Positions 24,877-33,100 of a stretch of 64,000 nucleotides of DNA are shown piece after piece. The DNA lies in contig JBNKRJ010000134.1 of assembly GCA_050296515.1 (NCBI GenBank), positions 24,157-88,156 of the forward strand, read 5' to 3'. The DNA comes from NBLH01 sp050296515 (GTDB lineage Bacteria > Bacteroidota > Bacteroidia > Bacteroidales > NBLH01). Under the pieces are notes generated by a model. That model ran no database searches. It saw only the letters and a list, made by a program, of their open reading frames with translations, and had not been told where the DNA came from. The position numbers and the translations under genes are program-made. Within the stretch, counting starts at the first letter, position 1. Each line of letters starts with the position of its first letter.

Positions 24877-26907
24877 CTACCTTATTCCTGCACCAGGCTC
24901 AAATTCATCAACTGGTGAAACAAAACAAAGCTTACCTTCTTGATTTTCAGCCATTAAAATCATTCCTTGTGATTCAATTCCTTTAATGTTTCTTGGAGCC
25001 AAGTTAAGTAAAATACTTACTTTTTGTCCAACAATATCTTCTGGTTTGTAAAACTCAGCAATACCCGATACTACCGTTCTTTTATCAACACCAGTATCAA
25101 CCAAAAGTTTTAATAACTTCTTGGTTTTTACAACCTTTTCAGCCTCTAAAATCACACCTGTTCGAATATCCATTTTTTGGAAATCGTCAAAAGTTACTTC
25201 TGGTTTTACTGGTTCAAATGTTACCTCGCTGGCATTTTCTTTTTTTGCGTTCAGTAATTTATTTACCTGAAATTCAATCTGCTCATCTTCAATCTTTTCA
25301 AATAGCAGAGCAGATTTATTGATTTGATGTCCTGAAACTAATAATTCCCTATCACCTAATTTATCCCATCCTAAATGCTCTATATTCAAGAAGTTTCTGA
25401 TTTTCTCCGTTGAGAAAGGTAAAAATGGCTCTAAAATAATTGTCAAAGCTGCTGTAATATCTAGAGATATTCCCATGATTGTTTTTACTCGCTCAGAATC
25501 TGTTATAATCAGCTTCCAGGGTTCCGTATCTGCCAGGTATTTATTGCCAAGACGGGCTAAGTTCATTGCTTCTTTCAACGCTTCCCTGAAACGGTAGTTT
25601 TCTATGCTACTTTCAACCTTTTCTTTTAATTCTGGTATTTGTTTGATAACTTCCTCATCTTCAGCAGTTAGTATTCCTTTTTCAGGAACCTTTCCATGGT
25701 AATATTTATTGGTTAAAACCAAGGTTCTGTTTACAAAGTTTCCTAAAACAGCTACCAACTCATTATTGTTTCTTGCCTGAAAATCTTTCCAGGTAAAATC
25801 ATTATCTTTTGTTTCAGGAGCATTGGCAGTTAAAACATAACGCAAAACATCCTGTTTATCCTTAAATTCTTCAAGGTATTCATGCAACCAGACCGCCCAG
25901 TTTCTTGAAGTAGATATTTTATCATTCTCCAGGTTCAAAAATTCATTAGCCGGTACATTTTCTGGCAAAATGAAAGATCCTTCAGCCTTTAACATTGCCG
26001 GAAAAATAATACAATGGAAAACAATATTGTCTTTTCCAATAAAGTGAACCATTTTGGTATCTTTATCTTTCCAATACTTTTCCCAATCTTGTGTTAGCTC
26101 TTTTGTTGCTGATATGTACCCAATTGGAGCATCAAACCAAACATATAAAACTTTGCCTTCGGCATTTTCAACAGGTACAGGTACTCCCCAGTCTAAATCA
26201 CGACTTACTGCCCGCGGTTGCAATCCCTGGTCAATCCATGATTTACATTGACCGTAAACATTACTTTTCCATTCTTTATGGCCTTCCAGAATCCATTCTT
26301 TTAGAAATGGTTCGTACTGATCAAGAGGTAAAAACCAATGCTTAGTCGATTTTAAAACAGGCTCTGCTCCGCTAATAGCAGATTTTGGATTAATTAAATC
26401 TGTAGCACTTAACGAAGTTCCACAACTCTCACACTGATCACCATAAGCTTTTTCATTTGAGCAATGTGGACAAGTTCCTGTAATATACCTGTCGGCTAAA
26501 AATTGTTTTGCTTCAGGATCATAATATTGTTCTGTAGTTTTTTCAATAAACCCACCTTTATCATGAATTTTTTTAAACATTTCTGAAGCAGTTTCGTAAT
26601 GAACTTTTGAACTGGTTCTTGAATAGATGTCAAAAGAAATTCCAAACTCTTCGAATGACTTTTTAATTATATCATTATAATAATCAACAACTTCCTGTGG
26701 AGATTTGTTTTCTTTTTTTGCTTTCAAAGTAATTGGTACCCCGTGTTCATCAGACCCACAAACCCAAACAACATCTTTTCCTCGCATACGCAGATATCTA
26801 ACGTAAATGTCTGAAGGAATATAAACACCTGCAAGGTGTCCAATGTGTACAGGTCCATTTGCATAGGGTAGTGCTGAAGTTACCAGGTATCTTTTGAAAT
26901 CTTTCAT
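24877..26907 (-). CDS. metG: Methionyl-tRNA synthetase
   Basis: 676 residues. Class I signatures: NGPVHIGHLAG near the N-terminus and KISTSR (about residue 329) in the KMSKS position. Two zinc-knuckle-type CxxC pairs (CPHC...CESC) lie in the connective-peptide insert, as in the two-zinc-knuckle MetRS type. The C-terminal ~110 residues (from FDDFQKMDIRTGVILEAEKV) are a tRNA-binding EMAP/Trbp111-like domain that also drives dimerisation. Full length. A TAAATTTG at 26976-26983 on the minus strand is a possible -7 box. Confidence 0.97.
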   Translation of the reverse strand: MKDFKRYLVTSALPYANGPVHIGHLAGVYIPSDIYVRYLRMRGKDVVWVCGSDEHGVPITLKAKKENKSPQEVVDYYNDIIKKSFEEFGISFDIYSRTSSKVHYETASEMFKKIHDKGGFIEKTTEQYYDPEAKQFLADRYITGTCPHCSNEKAYGDQCESCGTSLSATDLINPKSAISGAEPVLKSTKHWFLPLDQYEPFLKEWILEGHKEWKSNVYGQCKSWIDQGLQPRAVSRDLDWGVPVPVENAEGKVLYVWFDAPIGYISATKELTQDWEKYWKDKDTKMVHFIGKDNIVFHCIIFPAMLKAEGSFILPENVPANEFLNLENDKISTSRNWAVWLHEYLEEFKDKQDVLRYVLTANAPETKDNDFTWKDFQARNNNELVAVLGNFVNRTLVLTNKYYHGKVPEKGILTAEDEEVIKQIPELKEKVESSIENYRFREALKEAMNLARLGNKYLADTEPWKLIITDSERVKTIMGISLDITAALTIILEPFLPFSTEKIRNFLNIEHLGWDKLGDRELLVSGHQINKSALLFEKIEDEQIEFQVNKLLNAKKENASEVTFEPVKPEVTFDDFQKMDIRTGVILEAEKVVKTKKLLKLLVDTGVDKRTVVSGIAEFYKPEDIVGQKVSILLNLAPRNIKGIESQGMILMAENQEGKLCFVSPVDEFEPGAGIR

Positions 26908-27017
26908 GTTGCTTAAATTGCTATTTTTTAGCTACTTAGTGTAAAGTAGACTTAATGAATAATATAAAGTGGCCGCAAATTTAATAAATCTGCTATTTCT
27001 TTCTGAAAATTAACCAA

Positions 27018-27677
27018 TTAATTTTTCTTGAACATTTTATAATCGCGGGGAATTTCGAAAAGAGCCGTTGCTAAATTCTTTTTCTCAATTTTTAATACCT
27101 CCAAGCTAGCCCGCCATTCTCTTAAAACAGATCGTTCGACTGCAAGAAGAGGGAAAAAACCATCTGTATCAGGAATATGTAAGTAATAAAGTGAGCTATT
27201 TTCATCGCGGTTTAATAGCTTTAAAAAATCTGCAAACGTTACTAAAAAATCATTACAAACCCAGTAGGCTACTTCTGTATTCTTTTTTTTGTTTCGCACC
27301 CTCCATTGATAGCACTTATATCCCTGGATTCGCTTATAATTTTCAGTTTTATAAATTACGAATTCAGTAGTATCAAAAAAATTGAACTTATTATGCGTTG
27401 GCATCTCTACGTAAAGTTTTCTTTTGGGATTTACCGCATAAACACTTGGTTCAGAAATATCTACCAACATATAATTGCTCATTTTAAATTGGTTATCAAG
27501 CTCTTCTATCCTAAGCTTATTACCTTTAATTTTATAAGCATAATAAGTTGTGTCTTTAAGGGTGGATTTTGTAAATACAATTTCTCCTTCAAATTTTTGG
27601 GCATTGCATCTAACAGTGTACAACAAACCATAGAGTATTAAACCAATGAAAAAAAAGTGAAAATATATTCTTTGCAT
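27018..27677 (-). CDS. DUF4412-type exported protein
   Basis: 219 residues with a signal peptide (FFFIGLILYGLLYTVRCNAQ). The mature N-terminus KFEGEIVFTKSTLKDTTYYAYKIKGNKLRIEELD, followed by a short strand-rich region, is the pattern of the DUF4412 family of Bacteroidota secreted proteins, whose fold is a LolA/LolB-like half-barrel; function unknown. The C-terminal half diverges (EVAYWVCNDFLVTFADFLKLL). Divergent from yraN with 77 bp between. Confidence 0.65.
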   Translation of the reverse strand: MQRIYFHFFFIGLILYGLLYTVRCNAQKFEGEIVFTKSTLKDTTYYAYKIKGNKLRIEELDNQFKMSNYMLVDISEPSVYAVNPKRKLYVEMPTHNKFNFFDTTEFVIYKTENYKRIQGYKCYQWRVRNKKKNTEVAYWVCNDFLVTFADFLKLLNRDENSSLYYLHIPDTDGFFPLLAVERSVLREWRASLEVLKIEKKNLATALFEIPRDYKMFKKN

Positions 27678-27754
27678 TTGAGTCCAGATTTATTTAACTT
27701 TCCTCCTTTTCGAATTATGCTTTATCCCAATTTGAAGTAAAAATAGTAAAATAA

Positions 27755-28117
27755 ATGGCTAAACACAATATACTTGGAGAAAAAGGAGAGCAGATTGCCG
27801 AACTCTTTTTACTTAGGAATAACTATAAAATTTTAGCAAAAAACTGGCGTTACAAAAATTTGGAGGTGGATATAATTGCACAAACTGAGAATTATTTGGT
27901 TGCCGTAGAAGTAAAGACTCGTAGTACTGATTTTGTTGAAAATTTGAATGAAATTATAACAAAAAAGAAGCAACGATTTGTGATAGAAGCAACCAATGCA
28001 TTTATGGAAAAATCTTATAATGAACTGGAAGCCAGGTTTGATGCAATTTTTATTATGATCAAAAACGGCAAATACCATTTAAAACATATTCCGGATGCAT
28101 TTTCAGCAATTGGATAA
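27755..28117 (+). CDS. YraN family endonuclease-fold protein (UPF0102)
   Basis: 120 residues, complete. GEKGEQIAELFLLRNNYKILAKNWRYKNLEVDIIAQ...VAVEVKTR contains the restriction-endonuclease-like core: E-x(n)-LEVD and EVK, the putative metal-binding D and E-x-K. The family is nearly universal in bacteria; its in vivo role is not settled. First of three closely spaced plus-strand genes (12 bp to the next). Confidence 0.9.
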   Translation: MAKHNILGEKGEQIAELFLLRNNYKILAKNWRYKNLEVDIIAQTENYLVAVEVKTRSTDFVENLNEIITKKKQRFVIEATNAFMEKSYNELEARFDAIFIMIKNGKYHLKHIPDAFSAIG

Positions 28118-28128
28118 AAAATCAGACT

Positions 28129-28482
28129 ATGAATATTGAAGAATTTAGGCATTATTGTTTAATAAAAAAAGGGGTGACCGAGGACTTTCCTTTTGATGAA
28201 ACAACAATAGTAATGAAAGTGTTAGACAAGATGTTTGCTTTGGGAAATCTGGATGGACCACTTAGCATTAATTTAAAATGCGATCCTGAAAAAGCCATTG
28301 AACTCAGAGAACGTTATCCTGCTGTAAAACCAGGTTACCATATGAGTAAAAAGCACTGGAACACAGTTGAAATGGATGAGACAATTGATATGAAAACAAT
28401 ACAATCATGGATTGACGATTCCTACAATTTAGTGGTAGAAAAAATGACAAAAGCGAAACAGAAAGAATTAAAAGAATTATAG
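28129..28482 (+). CDS. MmcQ/YjbR family protein
   Basis: 117 residues. MNIEEFRHYCLIKKGVTEDFPFDE, KVLDKMFALG, INLKCDPEKAIELRERYPAVKPGYHMSKKHWNTV are the family's conserved blocks; the fold is a double-wing DNA-binding-like module (CyaY-like). Function unproven. Likely co-transcribed with yraN and the peroxiredoxin-like gene. Confidence 0.9.
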   Translation: MNIEEFRHYCLIKKGVTEDFPFDETTIVMKVLDKMFALGNLDGPLSINLKCDPEKAIELRERYPAVKPGYHMSKKHWNTVEMDETIDMKTIQSWIDDSYNLVVEKMTKAKQKELKEL

Positions 28483-28527
28483 TTTAAGAAACTTTATTTA
28501 CTTTTAAATAAACTGAAACAACTAAAA

Positions 28528-29088
28528 ATGAAGCTAAAAGAAGGCCAATTTGCACCAGATTTTACTGTAACTGATATTTACGGAAGAGAAATAAACTTAT
28601 CAGAATTCAAAGGAACAAGAATAATCCTTGGATTTTATAGAAATGTAAGTTGTCCTTTTTGTAATAGAAGGGTACATCAGATAATGGGAAATAATGTTCG
28701 TTTAAAGCAAAAGAACGTACAAATGATATTCTTCTTTGAAAGCTCAAATCAAAAACTATCTGCAAGTGTTTTTCATAAAGGAATAAGCCCCTGGCCACTT
28801 ATTGGAGACCCAGAAAAGCAAATTTATAAACTTTACGGAGTTGAAGAATCTGTTGCAAAAACCTTAAAAACCCCCTTTTATTCAAGTATTTCAATTGCAA
28901 AAAAATATACCAAAGACTTTAAACTTCCGGAAGATAAAGACGCCAGCAAAACACTAATCCCTGCAGACTTTTTTATTGATGAAAATCAAAAAATTGTAAA
29001 AGCTCATTATGGCAATCATCTTGACGATCATGTTCCCTTTGATGAATTAAAAGTATATGCTGGTATTGAAACTCCCTTCTCAAAATAA
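28528..29088 (+). CDS. Peroxiredoxin-like (AhpC/TSA) thiol protein
   Basis: 186 residues. A thioredoxin-fold with FRNVSCPFCNRRVHQI: two cysteines in a C-x2-C at the peroxidatic position, which differs from the single cysteine plus Thr of classical peroxiredoxins. The GQFAPDFTVTDIYGREINLSEFKG start and FFIDENQKIVKAHYGNHLDDH end fit the family. Expected to reduce peroxides or act as a thiol oxidoreductase in the cytoplasm; no signal peptide. It closes the small operon. Confidence 0.8.
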   Translation: MKLKEGQFAPDFTVTDIYGREINLSEFKGTRIILGFYRNVSCPFCNRRVHQIMGNNVRLKQKNVQMIFFFESSNQKLSASVFHKGISPWPLIGDPEKQIYKLYGVEESVAKTLKTPFYSSISIAKKYTKDFKLPEDKDASKTLIPADFFIDENQKIVKAHYGNHLDDHVPFDELKVYAGIETPFSK

Positions 29089-29173
29089 TCGAGTAACTTA
29101 AAATAAACAGTAAATAATTTTGCGAACATTCTAAACTTAAGTTTGTTTTTAGGTAAAACCGAAAATAATTAAG

Positions 29174-31555
29174 ATGAAATCAAAAATTATATTTGCTTTA
29201 ACTTTTTTGTCTTTAAGTAGCTTTTTGTTTGCACAAGATGCAAGTTTGCAAGGCAGAGTTATTGACAAAGTAACCAACGTGCCTTTACCTTTTGCAAACA
29301 TTGTAATTAGTGGAACAAATTATGGTACAACATCAGATAGTGAAGGTAATTTTTTGTTTGAAGGAATTAAACCAGGGTTTGTTAAACTCCAGGTTTCTTT
29401 TGTAGGATATAAACCCGCATTATCTGCTGATATACAGGTCACTAATGCAAAAAAAGCATATATCGAAATTGCATTGGAACCCACTGAAAATCAATTAGAA
29501 GAAGTCACAGTTAAAGTTTCACCTTTCAAAAAAACGAATGAAGCACCAGTATCACTTCAACGAATTGGTTTAGAGGAAATTGAAACAAACCCAGGCTCAA
29601 ATCGGGATATTTCAATAGTTATTCAATCATTTCCTGGTGTAGCAACCATTCCAACATTCAGAAACGATATCGTAGTTCGGGGAGGCGGACCATCTGAAAA
29701 CGTTTTTTATTTGGATGATATTGAAATCCCAACAATTAATCACTTCTCAACACAGGGAGCATCAGGAGGTGCTGTAGGAATTATAAATGCCGACCTATTG
29801 CGCGAAGTCAATTTTTACACGGGTTCATTTCCATCGAACAGATCAAATGCATTAAGTTCTGTATTTGAACTTACTCAAATAGAGGGAAATAAGGAAAAAC
29901 CAAAGTTTCGATTTTCAATAGGAGCTTCAGAAACATCATTGACTGCTGATGGACCAGTTGGAAAAAACAATAGTTATGTTTTATCTGTTAGAAGGTCGTA
30001 TTTGCAATTCCTATTTGATGCTTTAGGACTACCCTTTCTGCCCACTTTTACAGATTACCAATTTAAGTGGAAAACCAGGTTTGACAATAGAAATGAGTTA
30101 AAAATCATAAGTATTGGAGCGCTTGATGAGTTTGCCTTAAACACTGGTATTGAAAACCCTGATGAACAACAGGAATATATCTTAACTTATTTACCAACAA
30201 ATGAACAATGGAATTACACCATAGGTGCTGTTTATAAGCATTTTACCAAGCATGGTTTTCAAACTTATGTGGTAAGTAGGAACATGCTTAATAATACTGC
30301 TTATAAATATCCTGAAAACGATGAATCACAAGACAAAACCTTTGATTATAAATCGCAGGAAATTGAAAACAAGTTCAGGTTTGAAGAAACCTATATTAGA
30401 GGCGATTTTAGGTTAAACTTTAGTCTGAACACAGAATATGTAAAATACAATAACAACACTTACCAGCAAGTGTATCAAAACGATCAACCGCTTGATATTC
30501 TTTATCATACGGATATGGATTTGGCAAGATATGGAGCTTCTATTCAACTAACAAAAATGTATTTTGACGAAAAGCTTTCACTTTCTTTTGGGTTGAGGAC
30601 AGATGCAAACAATTATTCAGAAAGTATGCAAAACCTGTTAGACCAGCTTTCACCAAGATTTTCTGCCAGTTATTCAGTATCACCCAAACTGAGTTTGAAT
30701 GCCAGTATAGGAAGGTATTATAAGCTTCCTCCCTACCCTGCTCTAGGCTACAAAAATGCAAATGGCTTACTTATTAATAAGGAAAATAAGATTAAATACA
30801 CTGGAAGTGATCACGTCATTGGAGGAATTGAATTCAGTCCTAATGAAAAAACTATATTCACACTGGAAGTATTTAACAAACAATACTTTAACTATCCTGT
30901 TTCTGCAATTGATTCAATCAGTTTAGCAACCAAAGGAGCAGATTTTGGAGTAGTTGGTAATGAAGAAATTATTTCGATAGGGAAAGGACATGCATATGGT
31001 TTTGAACTTTTAAATCGGACAAAAATTGGGAATAAGTTTAACATGATTTTAGCTTATACCTATGTCAGAAGTGAATTCAAAGATAAAAACGGGAATTACA
31101 TTCCAACAAGTTGGGACAATCAGCATATTTTAACACTGACAAGTACCATGAAATTTAATAAAAACTGGTCGGCTGGGGTAAAATGGCGATATGCTGGAGG
31201 TTTACCTTATACTCCTTACAACCTGGAACTTTCTTCAAGGAAAGGAGCCTGGGATGTACGAAATCAGGCATACCTTGACATGAACAGGGTTAATTCAGAA
31301 CGATTAAGCGATTTTCATCAGCTAGATATCAGAGTTGATAAAAAATACTTCTTCAATAAATGGTCCCTGATGCTTTATCTTGATATTCAGAACCTTTATA
31401 ACTTTAAATCAAAGCAACCCGATTATATTATTAGAGAAAAATATCCTAACGGAGATTTCATTTTAACCAATAGCGACACCAGGTATCAACTAAAATCAAT
31501 ACCAAGTGAATCAGGAACTGTTTTGCCAACCATTGGAATTATGGTAGAGTTTTAA
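29174..31555 (+). CDS. TonB-dependent outer-membrane receptor with N-terminal carboxypeptidase-regulatory-like domain
   Basis: 793 residues. Signal peptide (to FAQ, residue ~21), then a beta-sandwich CarboxypepD_reg-like domain (ASLQGRVIDKVTNVPLPFANIVISGTNYGTTSDSEGNFLFEGIKPG...), a plug domain (~residues 105-220, IVIQSFPGVATIPTFRNDIVVRGGGPSENVFYLDDIEI) and a beta-barrel to the C-terminus. No SusD partner follows, so it is not a typical glycan PUL; the ligand cannot be told. No iron- or vitamin-uptake genes are adjacent. Confidence 0.9.
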   Translation: MKSKIIFALTFLSLSSFLFAQDASLQGRVIDKVTNVPLPFANIVISGTNYGTTSDSEGNFLFEGIKPGFVKLQVSFVGYKPALSADIQVTNAKKAYIEIALEPTENQLEEVTVKVSPFKKTNEAPVSLQRIGLEEIETNPGSNRDISIVIQSFPGVATIPTFRNDIVVRGGGPSENVFYLDDIEIPTINHFSTQGASGGAVGIINADLLREVNFYTGSFPSNRSNALSSVFELTQIEGNKEKPKFRFSIGASETSLTADGPVGKNNSYVLSVRRSYLQFLFDALGLPFLPTFTDYQFKWKTRFDNRNELKIISIGALDEFALNTGIENPDEQQEYILTYLPTNEQWNYTIGAVYKHFTKHGFQTYVVSRNMLNNTAYKYPENDESQDKTFDYKSQEIENKFRFEETYIRGDFRLNFSLNTEYVKYNNNTYQQVYQNDQPLDILYHTDMDLARYGASIQLTKMYFDEKLSLSFGLRTDANNYSESMQNLLDQLSPRFSASYSVSPKLSLNASIGRYYKLPPYPALGYKNANGLLINKENKIKYTGSDHVIGGIEFSPNEKTIFTLEVFNKQYFNYPVSAIDSISLATKGADFGVVGNEEIISIGKGHAYGFELLNRTKIGNKFNMILAYTYVRSEFKDKNGNYIPTSWDNQHILTLTSTMKFNKNWSAGVKWRYAGGLPYTPYNLELSSRKGAWDVRNQAYLDMNRVNSERLSDFHQLDIRVDKKYFFNKWSLMLYLDIQNLYNFKSKQPDYIIREKYPNGDFILTNSDTRYQLKSIPSESGTVLPTIGIMVEF

Positions 31556-31576
31556 CAAAATTTCACAATTTAGATA

Positions 31577-31616
31577 GGCGGATTAAAAGCTTTAATCATT
31601 TTTATCTGCTTTTTTG
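31577..31616 (+). terminator. Terminator after the TonB-dependent receptor gene
   Basis: GCGGATTAAAA (from 31578) pairs with TTTTTATCTGC (ending 31609) with one mismatch and one G-U, followed by T6. It lies 23 bp after the stop codon. Confidence 0.65.
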
Positions 31617-31712
31617 TTTTGAAACAAGCTCTAATAAATTCTTTTGATATCCTGATTGATTTATTTTATATTCTTTAACTATTTAGAATTAGTCTAAATA
31701 GAATTCTTTCCT

Positions 31713-31720
31713 TATATTTG
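31713..31720 (+). promoter_or_regulatory. Candidate promoter for the E2-E1 operon
   Basis: TATATTTG is an exact TAnnTTTG box; 20 nt upstream TTAG (31689-31692) is a weak -33. The box lies 66 bp before the start codon chosen for E2, which argues against the earlier in-frame start at 31718 that would overlap the promoter. Confidence 0.5.
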
Positions 31721-31786
31721 CGGAATAAAAGAGTTTTTATTCTTTTATTAGATTTAGATGAAAGTAAAACTATAACGCAAATAGAA

Positions 31787-33088
31787 ATGTCAAAGTTTGA
31801 TTTAATAATGCCCAAACTGGGCGAAAGTGTCCAGGAGGCCACAATTACAAAGTGGTTTGTTAAAGAGGGAGACACCGTGGAAGAAGATGATCCGATTTTA
31901 GAGATTGCTACCGATAAGGTTGATTCTGAAATCCCCTCCCCCGTAGCAGGTACAATTAAAAAAGTTTTATACGCAGAAGATGATTTAGTAGCTGTAGGTG
32001 AGATAATTGCGCATATTGCACTTGAAGGATCAGAAGATGAAGAGGAGACAGAAGAAGCTGTTTCAGAACAACATACAGAAAAGGTACTGGTTAACAACAA
32101 TGGCACTGCCATTTCTGAAGACTATAATAAACAAGGAACTCGCTTTTATTCTCCACTAGTAAAAAATATTGCTCAAAAAGAAAATGTGAGCATCGAAGAA
32201 CTTGAAAAAATCACTGGTAGTGGAACAAACAATAGGGTTACCAAAAACGATATTGTTGAATTTATTGAAAATCGTAAAAGTAACGGAAATGGTAAAGCTG
32301 CGCAACCTGCATCTGAAACTAAAAAAGAAAAAGAACAGGAACCTGTTAAACAGCACAAAGTGAATGTTTCGGTTGGTGCTGAGGATGAAATAGTTGAAAT
32401 GGATCGTATGCGCAAAATGATTGCTGAGCATATGGTTACTTCAAAACACGTGGCCCCTCATGTAACTTCTATGGTTGAGGCTGATGTAACCAATGTGGTT
32501 GAATGGAGAACAAAAAATAAAGACAAGTTTTTAGAAAGAGAAAAAGAGAAGTTGACTTATCTGCCTGTTTTCCTTGAAGCAATGGCAAAAGCACTAAAAG
32601 ATTTTCCTGGTGTTAACGCTTCGGTTGATGGTCATAACATCATTCTGCGTAAAAACATAAACCTAGGTATTGCAGTTGCACTTGATAATGGAAACCTGAT
32701 TGTTCCGGTTATAAAAAATGCTGACCGCTTGAATACTTTAGGAATGACCAAAGAGTTAAACAGATTGGCAAAAGCTGCAAGAGAAAACAAACTAAGTCCT
32801 GATGATGTCTCAGGTGGAACTTTCTCTGTTTCTAACTTTGGTTCATTCAGAAATGTAATGGGGACCCCTATTATTAATCAGCCTGAAGTTGCAATTATGG
32901 CTGTTGGAACCATTGAGAAAAAACCTGCTGTGGTTGAAACTACAGCTGGAGATGTAATAGCTGTTCGTCATAAAATGTTCTTATCGCTCACCTACGATCA
33001 CAGAGTTGTTGATGGTGCCCTTGGTGGAGCTTTCTTAAGAAAAGTAGCTGATTATATTGAAGCGTTTGACAAAAATGCTGGTATCTAA
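31787..33088 (+). CDS. Dihydrolipoamide acyltransferase (E2) of a 2-oxoacid dehydrogenase complex
   Basis: 433 residues from the chosen ATG. An N-terminal lipoyl domain with K44 in IATDKVDSEIPSP, a peripheral-subunit-binding domain (RFYSPLVKNIAQKENVSIEELEKITGSGTNNRVTKNDIVEFI, ~110-150), then the catalytic domain (from ~190) ending in YDHRVVDGALGGAF (DHRxxDG motif, catalytic His). The interdomain linkers are Lys/Glu-rich. It transfers the acyl group from E1 to CoA. The substrate (pyruvate or branched-chain 2-oxoacid) cannot be fixed from sequence alone; organisation with the following fused E1 is typical of Bacteroidota. 12 bp to E1. Confidence 0.93.
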   Translation: MSKFDLIMPKLGESVQEATITKWFVKEGDTVEEDDPILEIATDKVDSEIPSPVAGTIKKVLYAEDDLVAVGEIIAHIALEGSEDEEETEEAVSEQHTEKVLVNNNGTAISEDYNKQGTRFYSPLVKNIAQKENVSIEELEKITGSGTNNRVTKNDIVEFIENRKSNGNGKAAQPASETKKEKEQEPVKQHKVNVSVGAEDEIVEMDRMRKMIAEHMVTSKHVAPHVTSMVEADVTNVVEWRTKNKDKFLEREKEKLTYLPVFLEAMAKALKDFPGVNASVDGHNIILRKNINLGIAVALDNGNLIVPVIKNADRLNTLGMTKELNRLAKAARENKLSPDDVSGGTFSVSNFGSFRNVMGTPIINQPEVAIMAVGTIEKKPAVVETTAGDVIAVRHKMFLSLTYDHRVVDGALGGAFLRKVADYIEAFDKNAGI

Positions 33089-33100
33089 AACTCAATTATC

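Noticed and set aside
31675..32112. 145-codon serine-rich antisense ORF over the lipoyl domain of E2
   Set aside because: It is the reverse complement of a Glu/Asp-rich coding stretch, which naturally gives Ser/Leu-rich frames.
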